15,126 bases of DNA from RGIG3009 sp045578625 (GCA_045578625.1 JAZNKN010000051.1:1-15126); one strand, 5' to 3'. Numbered from the stretch's first letter, positions 7,717-15,115 are shown. The notes: a model not told the origin generated them from the sequence alone. Program-made: numbers and translations.

Positions 7717-9011
7717 TTGTCTTTGTCGTGATGATGACCGGCAGCGATCAGCTTGTGATGGCGGCGGTGCTTGACCTCATCCGTCATCGGATGGATCTCG
7801 CCCGCGGCGGTGAGCGCTTGACGGGTCAGCAGCGGGCCGAACAGCTCATAGATCAGCACCGCGAACAGCGTGATATTGCGGATCAGATCGCCCTGCGTAC
7901 CCAGCTGCATCGCCGTGGTACACATACCCAGTGCCACGCCCGCCTGCGGCAGCAGCGTGACGCCGAGATACTTGCAGATCTGCGGCTCGCACTTGGTTAG
8001 CTTGGCGCTGCCCATCGCACCGAAATATTTACCCAGCGAGCGCGAGACGATGTACGCCACACCGACGCCGACGATCGCCACGTCTGCGAACACGCCGAGA
8101 TCCAGCTCTGCACCGCTGATGACAAAGAACAGCGCAAACAGCGGGGAGGTCCATTTATCCGATGCCGCCATCAGGTCGTGCGACAGCGGGCAGATGTTGC
8201 AGAACACCGTGCCAAGCATCATACACACCAGCAGCGACGAGAACTGGATATGCACCGCGCCGATGTGGAAATCCAGCATCGACAGCGCCGCAGTCAGAAA
8301 CACGATGCCGATCGTTAGGTTGAGACGGTTGGTGTTGGAATTGTACAACCGCTCGAGCTGCGTCAGCAGCCAACCCATCACCGCACCAAGCAAGAGCGAG
8401 CAAGCGATCTCGATCAGCGGATTCACCAAAATCGAGATCAGATCCAGGTTGCCGCTGACCATCGTTTTGGCAATACCAAACGACACGGCAAACACCACCA
8501 AGCCGACCGCATCATCCAACGCCACGATGGGCAACAGCAGTTTGGTCAGCGGGCCCTTCGCCTTATACTGACGCACGACCATCAGCGTCGCCGCGGGTGC
8601 AGTGGCCGTGGCGATCGCACCCAAGGTGATGACCTGCGGCAGCGTCAGCTTATCCGGCATCAACAGATGCACGCCGTACAGGCACAGATCCACGAGCAGC
8701 GTGGCGGCCAACGCCTGCAACACGCCGATGACAAGTGCCTGCTTGCCGGTCTTTTTCAGATCGCTGATGCGGAATTCGTTACCGATAGCAAAGGCGATGA
8801 AGCCGAGTGCCACCTCCGAAATGACCGACAGCAGTTCCACGCTCTCCAAAGTGGGAAAGCCAAGACCGGCGATGCCCAGACGACCGATGCAGTACGGACT
8901 GATCAGCACACCGGCGATGAGGTACGCCGTCACCGACGGCAGCTTCAGCGGCTTGAACAGACGGGTCATCAGCAGACCCGCCAGCAACGCAACAGAAACA
9001 GATAACAGCAC
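7713..9011 (-). CDS. CPA2/Kef-type cation:proton antiporter membrane protein
   Basis: Polytopic membrane protein of 432 residues, a Na+/H+ exchanger-type transport domain of the CPA2 family (KefB/KefC, NapA-like). It is almost wholly hydrophobic, with about 11-13 membrane segments. It opens with LLSVSVALLAGLLMTRLFKP, followed by the VTAYLIAGVLISPY segment typical of the family. Residues near 166-167 form an Asp-Asp pair (IVALDDAVGLVVF) where CPA2 proteins carry the ion-binding acidic site. It lacks the C-terminal TrkA-N/KTN domain of true Kef channels and ends in a short His-rich tail (HRRHHKLIAAGHHHDKDK). An in-frame ATG exists at 9080, but it lies in the promoter region; GTG at 9009-9011 is preferred because AAAGGAAG sits 7 nt upstream. 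The gene is a single unit with its own promoter and shares a terminator with apt. The transported ion (K+ or Na+) cannot be told. Confidence 0.88.
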   Translation of the reverse strand: MLLSVSVALLAGLLMTRLFKPLKLPSVTAYLIAGVLISPYCIGRLGIAGLGFPTLESVELLSVISEVALGFIAFAIGNEFRISDLKKTGKQALVIGVLQALAATLLVDLCLYGVHLLMPDKLTLPQVITLGAIATATAPAATLMVVRQYKAKGPLTKLLLPIVALDDAVGLVVFAVSFGIAKTMVSGNLDLISILVNPLIEIACSLLLGAVMGWLLTQLERLYNSNTNRLNLTIGIVFLTAALSMLDFHIGAVHIQFSSLLVCMMLGTVFCNICPLSHDLMAASDKWTSPLFALFFVISGAELDLGVFADVAIVGVGVAYIVSRSLGKYFGAMGSAKLTKCEPQICKYLGVTLLPQAGVALGMCTTAMQLGTQGDLIRNITLFAVLIYELFGPLLTRQALTAAGEIHPMTDEVKHRRHHKLIAAGHHHDKDK

Positions 9012-9018
9012 AAAATTA

Positions 9019-9026
9019 CTTCCTTT
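9019..9026 (-). promoter_or_regulatory. Ribosome binding site that decides the GTG start of the antiporter
   Basis: AAAGGAAG on the minus strand lies 7 nt upstream of GTG (9009-9011). The in-frame upstream ATG (9080) overlaps the promoter -35 box and would add a hydrophilic N-terminus unlike the family. Confidence 0.7.
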
Positions 9027-9051
9027 GAATGAATTTTTCCAAACCTGACCT

Positions 9052-9080
9052 ATTGTACTGCGATTATATGAAAAATGCAA
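9052..9080 (-). promoter_or_regulatory. Promoter of the antiporter gene
   Basis: On the minus strand TTGCAT (9075-9080) and TACAAT (9052-9057) are 17 nt apart. A perfect TATAAT also lies between them (9063-9068) but has no good -35 partner. Start of transcription is expected near 9045, giving a leader of about 35 nt. Confidence 0.55.
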
Positions 9081-9115
9081 GGGGGTGCGCCACTTTTCTT
9101 TGCCGAAAAAGCAAG

Positions 9116-9147
9116 AAAAAGCGAGGCAACGTGTGTTACCTCGCTTT
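9116..9147 (-). terminator. Terminator of the T-box operon
   Basis: On the minus strand a 13-bp stem with one G-U pair (AAAGCGAGGTAAC, 9135-9147, with 9118-9130) has the loop ACAC and runs into TTTTT (9116-9120). It starts 12 nt after the stop of the fusion gene. Confidence 0.88.
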
Positions 9148-9159
9148 CGCTTTTGCGTA

Positions 9160-11679
9160 TCAGCCCTGCGCGTTCATTGCCTTGATCTTCTGCTCGGCTT
9201 CCTCGCGCATCTTGTATTTCAGAATCTTGCCGGCGGCGTTCATCGGGAAGCTATCCACAAAGTCGATGTAACGCGGCACCTTGTGGCGCGCCATATTCGC
9301 GCCGATATAGTCCTTCATCTCCTGCGCGGTCATGGTCTCCCCTTCCTTGAGGATGATGCAGGCCATGATCTCCTCGCCGTACTTCTCGTCCGGCACGCCG
9401 ATGACTTGAACGTCGCTGACCTTCGGGCAGGTGTAGATGAATTCCTCGATCTCCTTGGGATAAATGTTCTCACCGCCGCGGATGATCATATCCTTGAGTC
9501 GGCCGGTGATGAGGTAGTTGCCATCGGGACGGCGGCAAGCAAGGTCACCCGTATGCAGCCAACCGTCCGCATCGATCGCAGCGGCGGTCGCTTTGGGCAT
9601 CTTGTAGTAGCCCTTCATGATGTTGTAGCCGCGCGCCACAAACTCGCCGTTGACACCGTCGGGGCAATCCTCGCCCGTCTCGGGATCGACGATCTTGCAC
9701 TCCACGTGGGCAAATGCGCTGCCGACCGTCTCGGTGCGCACCTCAAGCGAATCGTAATAGCTGCTCATCGTGCAGCCGGGCGAGGCCTCGGTCTGGCCGT
9801 ACACCGACACGATCTCACGCATATTCATATTGGTTGCCTCGGTGGCCTTCTTCATCAAGTCGGCCGGGCAGTTCGCGCCTGCCATAATACCGATGCGCAT
9901 ATACGAGAAATCGGTCTTTTCAAAGTCCTCGTGCTGCATCATCGCGATGAACATCGTCGGCACGCCGTTGAAGGCGGTGATATGCTCGTTGTGGACACAC
10001 GCCAGCGCCGGCTTAGGAGAGAAGTACGGCAGCGGCAGCATCGTGGTACCGTGGGTCATCGACGCGGTCATCGACAGCACCATGCCGAAGCAGTGGAACA
10101 TCGGCACTTGGATCATCATACGGTCGGCCGTGGACAGATCCATGTGGTCGCCGATGTATTTGCCGTTATTGACAACGTTGTAGTGTGTCAGCATAACGCC
10201 CTTGGGGAAGCCGGTGGTGCCGGAGGTATACTGCATATTGCAGACGTCGTCCTTGTCCACGGCGGCGGCCATGCGGTACACTTCCTCGACCGGCACCTGC
10301 TCGGCGAGAGCTAAGCAGTCGTTCCATTCGAGGCATCCCTTCTGGCGGAAGCCGACGGTGATGACGTTGCGCAGGAACGGCAGACGGCGGGTGTGCAGCG
10401 GTTTGCCGGGCTTGAGCGTCTCCAGCTCGGGACACAGCTCGGCGATGATCTGTCCGTAGTGACAGTCCTTCGCGCCCTCGGTGATAACAAGGGTGTGCGT
10501 ATCCGACTGACGCAGCAGGTATTCCACCTCGTGGATCTTGTAGGCGGTGTTAACGGTGACCAGCACCGCGCCGATCTTGACGGTCGCCCAGAATGCGATG
10601 TACCACTGCGGCACGTTGGAACACCACACCGCCACGTGTGAGCCGGCCTTAACACCGAGCGCGATCAGCACGCGGGCAAATTCGTCCACGTCGTCACGAA
10701 ACTCGCTGTAGGTGCGGGTGTAATCCAAGGTCGTGTATTTGAACGCGTACTGGTCGGGGAACTCCTCCACCATGCGGTCCAGCACATCCGAGAAGGTCGC
10801 ATCGATGAGGCGATCCTTTTCCCAGACGTATTTGCCGGTGTGGGCACGGTTGTAGTACAGCGCCTTTTCGTTGCGCGAGGTGTCGCCAAACGGCTTCATA
10901 TACGTGACGAACTGGGAAAAGATGATCTCCATATCGTCCAGCTCCTCGCACCACGTCGGATCCCAGACGAGCGAAATGAAGCCGTCGTAGTTGACCGAGC
11001 GCAACGCCAGCATCATATCCGCGATAGGCAGTTCGCCCTCGCCGAGCAGGCAATACTCCACGGTATCGCCGTTCTTGACGGCGTCGTTGATATGCACGTG
11101 GCGCACGTAGGCACCGAGGTTCTTGATGATATTGTCCGGATCCTCGCCCGCGCCGAGGTACGCGGCCGCCATATTCCACAGTGCCGCGATATGATCACAG
11201 GCAAAGCGACCCAGCAGGTCGCGCAGCTTGGCGGTGTCGGCAAACAGACCGGCGGTCTCCACGAGCAGGGAAACGCCGTTCTCCTCCGCCTCGGGCAGCA
11301 GCTCGGTCAGCAGGGCGCACACGGTCTCCACCGCGCTGTCGGCGTCGTCCTTGGCCTCCGCGCGCACGCGGATCGACGGGATCTTCAAATTGCGCGCGAT
11401 CTCAATGCACTGACGGATCTCCGCCGCGCAAGCCGCAGCGGCGGCGGGGTCGGCGATGTCGCCAATGGCGTCGATGCATGGGATCTGCAGCTTCTTTTCA
11501 TACAACCGACGCAGCGTTGCGGCGGCGGCGTAGTCGTGGAACGCGCCATCCTTATCGGTGAACAGACGGTTGTGGATGTTGTGCAGCTCGATGCCCTCAA
11601 AGCCGATGTCCTGCGCAATATCACAAAATTCCTCAAAGGTGCTGTCGTGCCAGCCCTTGGTAGAAAACGAAAATTTCAT
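9160..11679 (-). CDS. Fusion of a xylose-isomerase-type TIM barrel with an AMP-forming acyl-CoA synthetase
   Basis: Protein of 839 residues with two domains. Residues 1 to about 265 form an AP-endonuclease-2/sugar-isomerase TIM barrel (MKFSFSTKGW, GFEGIELHN 27-34, LLVETAG 138-144, HVHINDA 194-200). Residues about 285-839 are a complete acyl-CoA synthetase of the ANL superfamily, of the YngI/ACSF2-like medium/short-chain type. It has the P-loop YTSGTTGFPKG (484-494), VPMFHCFGM, GQTEASP (628-634), GWLHTGD (706-712), hinge GRLKD (726-730) and the catalytic lysine K818 in NAAGKILK. It should activate a carboxylic acid with ATP to an acyl-AMP and then the CoA thioester in the cytoplasm. In the barrel, two of four usual metal ligands look replaced (Asn169 for Asp, Val238 for Glu), so it may be inactive. 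The start has AGGAGG (11688-11693) at 8-nt spacing inside the end of the preceding gene, 3 nt away. The substrate is not readable; branched short-chain acids are a guess from context. Confidence 0.9.
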   Translation of the reverse strand: MKFSFSTKGWHDSTFEEFCDIAQDIGFEGIELHNIHNRLFTDKDGAFHDYAAAATLRRLYEKKLQIPCIDAIGDIADPAAAAACAAEIRQCIEIARNLKIPSIRVRAEAKDDADSAVETVCALLTELLPEAEENGVSLLVETAGLFADTAKLRDLLGRFACDHIAALWNMAAAYLGAGEDPDNIIKNLGAYVRHVHINDAVKNGDTVEYCLLGEGELPIADMMLALRSVNYDGFISLVWDPTWCEELDDMEIIFSQFVTYMKPFGDTSRNEKALYYNRAHTGKYVWEKDRLIDATFSDVLDRMVEEFPDQYAFKYTTLDYTRTYSEFRDDVDEFARVLIALGVKAGSHVAVWCSNVPQWYIAFWATVKIGAVLVTVNTAYKIHEVEYLLRQSDTHTLVITEGAKDCHYGQIIAELCPELETLKPGKPLHTRRLPFLRNVITVGFRQKGCLEWNDCLALAEQVPVEEVYRMAAAVDKDDVCNMQYTSGTTGFPKGVMLTHYNVVNNGKYIGDHMDLSTADRMMIQVPMFHCFGMVLSMTASMTHGTTMLPLPYFSPKPALACVHNEHITAFNGVPTMFIAMMQHEDFEKTDFSYMRIGIMAGANCPADLMKKATEATNMNMREIVSVYGQTEASPGCTMSSYYDSLEVRTETVGSAFAHVECKIVDPETGEDCPDGVNGEFVARGYNIMKGYYKMPKATAAAIDADGWLHTGDLACRRPDGNYLITGRLKDMIIRGGENIYPKEIEEFIYTCPKVSDVQVIGVPDEKYGEEIMACIILKEGETMTAQEMKDYIGANMARHKVPRYIDFVDSFPMNAAGKILKYKMREEAEQKIKAMNAQG

Positions 11680-11682
11680 GGG

Positions 11683-13059
11683 TTACGCCTCCTCGTAGAC
11701 GATCTTGTTGACAGCGCTCAAATATGCACGGATGCTCGCGCCGATGATGTCGGTGGAGATGCCGTTGCCGGAATACAGCTTACCGCCGGAGCGCAGCTTG
11801 ACCAACGTGCTGCCCATCGCGCCGCGGCCCTCGGTGACCGACTGGATCTGGAAATCGTCCACTTCAAAATGCTGACCGATGATCTGCTCGACGGTGCGGA
11901 ATGCCGCGTCGATCGGACCGTCGCCGGTGCCAATGCCCTGCACCACCTTGTCGTTGTGGATCAGGGTGATCTGGGCACTTGCGGACAACACACTGCCGGT
12001 GTTGATAACATAATTCTCCAGCTTGTAAGTGGCCGGTACCTGCAGCGCCACGCTGGCGATGATGGCATCCAGTTCCTTAGCGCCGACGTTCTTCTTCTCC
12101 GCCACGCGCAGGAATTCCTCGTATACCTTGGTCTGATCCTCATCGGAGAGGTCATAGCCCAGCTTGGCGGCGGCCGTCACCACGACCTCCTTGCTGTCCT
12201 TGGCGTCCAAATGGATGCCGGCATCCTCAGCGGCGGATACCGCCACGGCGGTACTGCCCTTGGATTTGTCGGCCACCCAGTTGATCTGCTTGATGGTGCG
12301 GTGCAGCTTGGTATAGCGGATGCGGCTGGAGAAGCCGTAGGTGTTGCCGCAGTTCTTTACCATCGTAGCAAAACTCTCCAACGGCACGGTATTGCCGGGT
12401 ACGTCGGTCTTGACGCAGACCACACCGCGGCGCACCGCCAAGATCGCCTGCGCGGCGGCGAGACCGTTCTGGTTATCGCAACGCACCGCGACCGGCACGG
12501 TGATACCCTCGGTCATATCCGCCACGAAGGACGCGAAATCGTCCGGCAACATCTCGCCAGTGCTGTCGCACAGGCTGACCGTCTTAGCACCTGCTTCCAC
12601 CGCGGCGGCAAGCGTCTGCTTGAGGAAGGTCTTGTCGGCACGGGTGGCGTCCACGGCGCAGAATTCCACGTCGTCACACTTGGCGGCGGCGGCAGCCACC
12701 GTCTTGCCCACCCATTCCAGCATCGCGGCCGGCTTTTTGTGGGCGGTGTACTCCATACCCACCGCCGACAGCGGCAGCTCGATGCGAATGCGCGCGTGTG
12801 CGGCGTTGTTCAGCGCCGCGGCGGCATCATCGATGCTCTCCATCGTCAGGCCGGCGGCCACCGACAGAATACTCTCCTTGACAAAGGCGCTGATCGTGCG
12901 GACAAGCAGCGTGTCCGTTTTGCCGCCGGCGATCTGCGGCAACTCGATGATATCAACGTGTAGATTTTCCAGCTGACGGGCGATCTCCAGCTTCTCCTTG
13001 AAGCTGTAAGCGCTGTCCTGCGGACAAAGCGTGGTGTCGGCAATTTGGATGTGGTTCAT
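11683..13059 (-). CDS. LeuA-like protein with leucine regulatory domain, probably non-catalytic
   Basis: Protein of 458 residues with the architecture of 2-isopropylmalate/citramalate synthase: an HMGL-like TIM barrel (about 1-270), a linker, and a LeuA dimer/allosteric domain (about 348-458, with VINTGSVLSASAQITL and the GRGAMGSTLVKLRSGG stretch). The catalytic signatures are changed. DTTLRDGEQ is DTTLCPQDS (residues 8-16). The metal-binding HxHxD is RCDNQ (Arg193, Asp195, Gln197). The catalytic Glu of SxEDATR is Val136 (CAVDATR), and the GxGER motif is absent (VKTDVPGN). It is therefore unlikely to be a working synthase, although the frame is intact over its whole length. ATG 13059 has AAGGAG (13069-13074) at 9-nt spacing; upstream in-frame starts lie in the T-box terminator. 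It is first in the T-box operon, directly before the ligase fusion. A leucine-sensing or scaffolding role is inference. Confidence 0.88.
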   Translation of the reverse strand: MNHIQIADTTLCPQDSAYSFKEKLEIARQLENLHVDIIELPQIAGGKTDTLLVRTISAFVKESILSVAAGLTMESIDDAAAALNNAAHARIRIELPLSAVGMEYTAHKKPAAMLEWVGKTVAAAAAKCDDVEFCAVDATRADKTFLKQTLAAAVEAGAKTVSLCDSTGEMLPDDFASFVADMTEGITVPVAVRCDNQNGLAAAQAILAVRRGVVCVKTDVPGNTVPLESFATMVKNCGNTYGFSSRIRYTKLHRTIKQINWVADKSKGSTAVAVSAAEDAGIHLDAKDSKEVVVTAAAKLGYDLSDEDQTKVYEEFLRVAEKKNVGAKELDAIIASVALQVPATYKLENYVINTGSVLSASAQITLIHNDKVVQGIGTGDGPIDAAFRTVEQIIGQHFEVDDFQIQSVTEGRGAMGSTLVKLRSGGKLYSGNGISTDIIGASIRAYLSAVNKIVYEEA

Positions 13060-13101
13060 AGCGATCGACTCCTTCTTTTGCACAAGCGTGCGAATTGACA
13101 T

Positions 13102-13133
13102 AAAAAAGCCCTGAGGTCTTTTTGACCTCAGGG
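13102..13133 (-). terminator. Regulated terminator of the T-box leader
   Basis: On the minus strand CCCTGAGGTC (13124-13133) pairs with GACCTCAGGG (13109-13118) around a loop of five A residues, then C and six T residues (13102-13107). It lies just downstream of the T-box sequence, where it competes with the antiterminator, and 42 nt before the start codon of the LeuA-like gene. Confidence 0.93.
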
Positions 13134-13379
13134 ACGAAAATACAACTTTCCGCGGTACCACCCTGATTACCGTACAAGTACGGTCATCTCTGAAGAACTC
13201 CAACAAGTTCCCTGCTATGATAACGGAGCATGCCGTAGTCGCCTACTAAGAAGTCTTTTCAGCCACTCTGCTCAGGAGCCAGAATTCCTACTCCCACCGT
13301 ACCGCCCTCACAGCAACGGCGGCTCTCTGTAACGGTTTGCGGAACAGGAAAATCTCCATCAACGCATTTGAAAAATATT
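13102..13379 (-). promoter_or_regulatory. T-box leader (tRNA-sensing riboswitch), probably leucine-type
   Basis: The minus-strand leader between promoter and gene has the diagnostic T-box AGGGTGGTACCGCGG (13150-13164). Stem I shows the AGAGAG bulge (13323-13328), the distal CCGCC/GGCGG hairpin with GCTGTGAG, and a 10-bp stem TTCCTGTTCC pairing with GGAGTAGGAA. A GAA motif followed by TTCTGG (13279-13287) is the specifier loop. Stem III is ACCGTACTTGTACGGT. Read-through occurs when the matching uncharged tRNA pairs with both the specifier codon and the T-box bulge. The bulge bases UGGU pair with ACCA, that is a tRNA with discriminator A. That fits Leu or Phe and argues against Ser or Trp (discriminator G). 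Specifier readings are CTG (Leu), TTC (Phe), TCT (Ser) or TGG (Trp); Leu agrees best with the LeuA-like gene downstream. Confidence 0.93.
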
Positions 13380-13385
13380 GTTATC

Positions 13386-13414
13386 ATTATATAACAGCGT
13401 TTTGGATTTGTCAA
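13386..13414 (-). promoter_or_regulatory. Consensus sigma-A promoter of the T-box operon
   Basis: On the minus strand a perfect -35 TTGACA (13409-13414) and a perfect -10 TATAAT (13386-13391) are spaced by 17 nt. Transcription should start near 13379, giving a leader of about 320 nt. A full-consensus promoter means control rests on the T-box rather than on initiation. Confidence 0.9.
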
Positions 13415-13452
13415 CAGTGAATTTTTATTTTTGGGTGGAAGGGCGCGGGGGC

Positions 13453-13481
13453 AAAAAACCGGCTGCCGAAGCAGCCGGTTT
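13453..13481 (-). terminator. Terminator downstream of ilvE
   Basis: On the minus strand an 11-bp stem (AAACCGGCTGC, 13471-13481, with 13456-13466) is closed by the stable UUCG tetraloop and runs into six T residues (13453-13458). It separates the korC-ilvE operon from the T-box promoter that begins 39 nt later. Confidence 0.92.
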
Positions 13482-13493
13482 GGTTTGTGTGAG

Positions 13494-14558
13494 TTAGTCG
13501 ATCGGGCAGGTCCAGCCGAAGGTGTCCTCGCCCTTGCCCCACTGAATACCGGTGAGGGTATCGTACAGCATCTGGGTGACTTCGCCGATCTGACCGTTGT
13601 TGACGGGATGCTGAATGCCCTTGTAGCAGAACTCGCCGATGGGCGACACGACCGCGGCCGTGCCGCATCCCCATGCTTCTTCCAGCGTGCCGTCCTGCAT
13701 TGCCTGCTCCAGCTCGTCGATGCTGAACAGACGCTCGCTGACCTTGTAGCCCGCCTTCTTGAGCACTTCGATGCAGGATTTGCGGGTGATACCCGGCAGG
13801 ATGGAACCTGACAGCATCGGGGTGACGATCTCGCCACCGATCTTGAACATCACGTTCATCGCGCCAACTTCTTCAATGTACTTGCGCTCCACGCCGTCCA
13901 GCCACAGCACCTGCGAATAGCCCTTCTGCTCGGCGCGCTCGCCGGCACGGTTGGAGGCCGCGTAGTTACCGCCGCACTTCGCTTCGCCGGTACCGCCGCG
14001 CACCGCACGGACGTCCTGATCCTCGATCATGATCTTGACCGGGTTGATGCCCTCTTTGTAGTAGCTGCCCACAGGGGACGCGATGATGATGTAGGTCGCG
14101 TTGTGTACCGCGTGAACGCCCAGCGTTTCGTCGTTACCGAACATAAACGGACGCAGATACAGCGACGTGCCGGGAGCGGACGGCGTCCACTCCTGCTCGA
14201 ACTTCACGAACTCCTTGAGAATGTACAGGGCATCCTCCTCAGGGATGGTAGGCAGGCACATACGCTCGGCAGAACGGTTCATACGGCGGATGTTCTCCAG
14301 CGGGCGGAACAGCTGCACCTTGCCGTCGGCGCGACGGTAGGCCTTGAGACCCTCAAAGATCTCGGAGCCGTAGTGCAGCACCGTGGACGCGGGATGCAGC
14401 GACAGGTTGGCAAACGGCACGATGCGCGCATCGTTCCAGCCCTTCTCGCGGGAATAGTCCATCATAAACATATGGTCGGAAAAATACTTGCCGAAACCCA
14501 GAGTCGAAGCCTCCGGCTTCTCCTTGGGGCAGGTGGTCTTGGTAACCGTGATCTGCAT
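13494..14558 (-). CDS. ilvE: Branched-chain amino acid aminotransferase
   Basis: PLP-dependent, fold type IV aminotransferase of 354 residues, the longer BCAT form also found in eukaryotes. It interconverts Leu, Ile and Val with their 2-oxoacids using glutamate/2-oxoglutarate in the cytoplasm. Visible features: LHYGSEIFEGLKAYR (61-75), LYLRPFMFG (133-141), the PLP lysine K194 in GGTGEAKCGGNYAASN, IEEVGAMNVMF, SGSILPGITR, and the C-terminal GCGTAAVVSPIG that holds the cofactor phosphate. ATG 14558 is chosen because AAGGAG (14568-14573) lies 9 nt upstream; the longer in-frame start at 14630 lies inside the preceding gene. The ribosome binding site overlaps the stop codon of the oxidoreductase gamma gene, so the two are likely co-translated. 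The pairing suggests that the oxidoreductase handles branched-chain 2-oxoacids. Confidence 0.95.
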   Translation of the reverse strand: MQITVTKTTCPKEKPEASTLGFGKYFSDHMFMMDYSREKGWNDARIVPFANLSLHPASTVLHYGSEIFEGLKAYRRADGKVQLFRPLENIRRMNRSAERMCLPTIPEEDALYILKEFVKFEQEWTPSAPGTSLYLRPFMFGNDETLGVHAVHNATYIIIASPVGSYYKEGINPVKIMIEDQDVRAVRGGTGEAKCGGNYAASNRAGERAEQKGYSQVLWLDGVERKYIEEVGAMNVMFKIGGEIVTPMLSGSILPGITRKSCIEVLKKAGYKVSERLFSIDELEQAMQDGTLEEAWGCGTAAVVSPIGEFCYKGIQHPVNNGQIGEVTQMLYDTLTGIQWGKGEDTFGWTCPID

Positions 14559-14571
14559 TGTTGTTCGCTCC

Positions 14572-15108
14572 TTACTCGTAATCTGCACCGATCTGCATCG
14601 CCTTGAGGTTGGTCTCCAACATATCGGCACGTTTGGCGGAAATGACTTTGTTCAGTGCGGCACGCAAGCCTTCTTCGCTGCTGTCGCCGGTTTCCTTGAG
14701 AATCTTGCCCATCAAAATCATGTTGGCAAGCGTGGGCATGCCGTTATCGTTAGCGAGCTTGGTGGCCGGGACGTAGAACACTGTCACATCGGCACGCGTT
14801 ACCTTGCGTTCGATCAGCGTGGAATCCGCAAAAATCATGCCACCGGGCACAACCGCCGATTCGTATTTATCCAGCGAAGGCAGGTTCATGGCCACCAACA
14901 CATCGGGATTGGCAACAATGGGCGAACCCACCGGTTCATCGCTGAGAATGATACCGCAGCTGGCGGTGCCGCCGCGCATTTCAGGACCGTATGACGGAAG
15001 CCAACTGACTTCACGACCTTCCATCAGGCCTTTGTATGCCAGGAATTTACCGGCAAACAGGATACCCTGACCACCGAAACCGGAAAACAAGAATTGTGTG
15101 GTACTCAT
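14572..15108 (-). CDS. 2-oxoacid:ferredoxin oxidoreductase, gamma subunit
   Basis: A 178-residue gamma subunit of the pyruvate/2-oxoacid:ferredoxin oxidoreductase superfamily (KorC/VorC/PorC-like). It opens with FSGFGGQGILFAGKFLA, the glycine-rich motif of the family, followed by SYGPEMRGGTASCGIILSD and a NPDVLVAMNLPSLDKY segment. The gamma subunit is part of a complex that reversibly decarboxylates a 2-oxoacid to the acyl-CoA with reduction of ferredoxin. The alpha and beta subunits, and any small ferredoxin subunit, are expected upstream, outside the window. The start has the strong ribosome binding site AAAGGAGG (15116-15123) at 7-nt spacing. ilvE follows with a 13-nt gap. Substrate class (branched-chain, 2-oxoglutarate or aromatic) cannot be read from the gamma subunit alone; the ilvE neighbour favours branched-chain. 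Confidence 0.93.
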   Translation of the reverse strand: MSTTQFLFSGFGGQGILFAGKFLAYKGLMEGREVSWLPSYGPEMRGGTASCGIILSDEPVGSPIVANPDVLVAMNLPSLDKYESAVVPGGMIFADSTLIERKVTRADVTVFYVPATKLANDNGMPTLANMILMGKILKETGDSSEEGLRAALNKVISAKRADMLETNLKAMQIGADYE

Positions 15109-15115
15109 TTGGTCT

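Noticed and set aside
9085..10314. Open frame of 409 codons on the plus strand opposite the ligase
   Set aside because: Rich in His, Arg, Leu and Val as expected for an antisense shadow of GC-rich coding sequence; the real gene on the minus strand has full ANL motifs.
10840..12963. Open frame of 707 codons on the plus strand across the T-box operon
   Set aside because: It runs antisense through both the ligase fusion and the LeuA-like gene, crosses their boundary, and has shadow composition without motifs.
13060..13206. N-terminal extension of the LeuA-like protein by 49 residues
   Set aside because: The extension would be encoded by the T-box antiterminator and terminator; ATG 13059 has its own ribosome binding site and begins at the family's N-terminus.
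13259..13837. Minus-strand frame of 192 codons between ilvE and the LeuA-like gene
   Set aside because: It overlaps the 3' part of ilvE in another frame, the terminator, the promoter and T-box stem I. The RNA structure explains this stretch.
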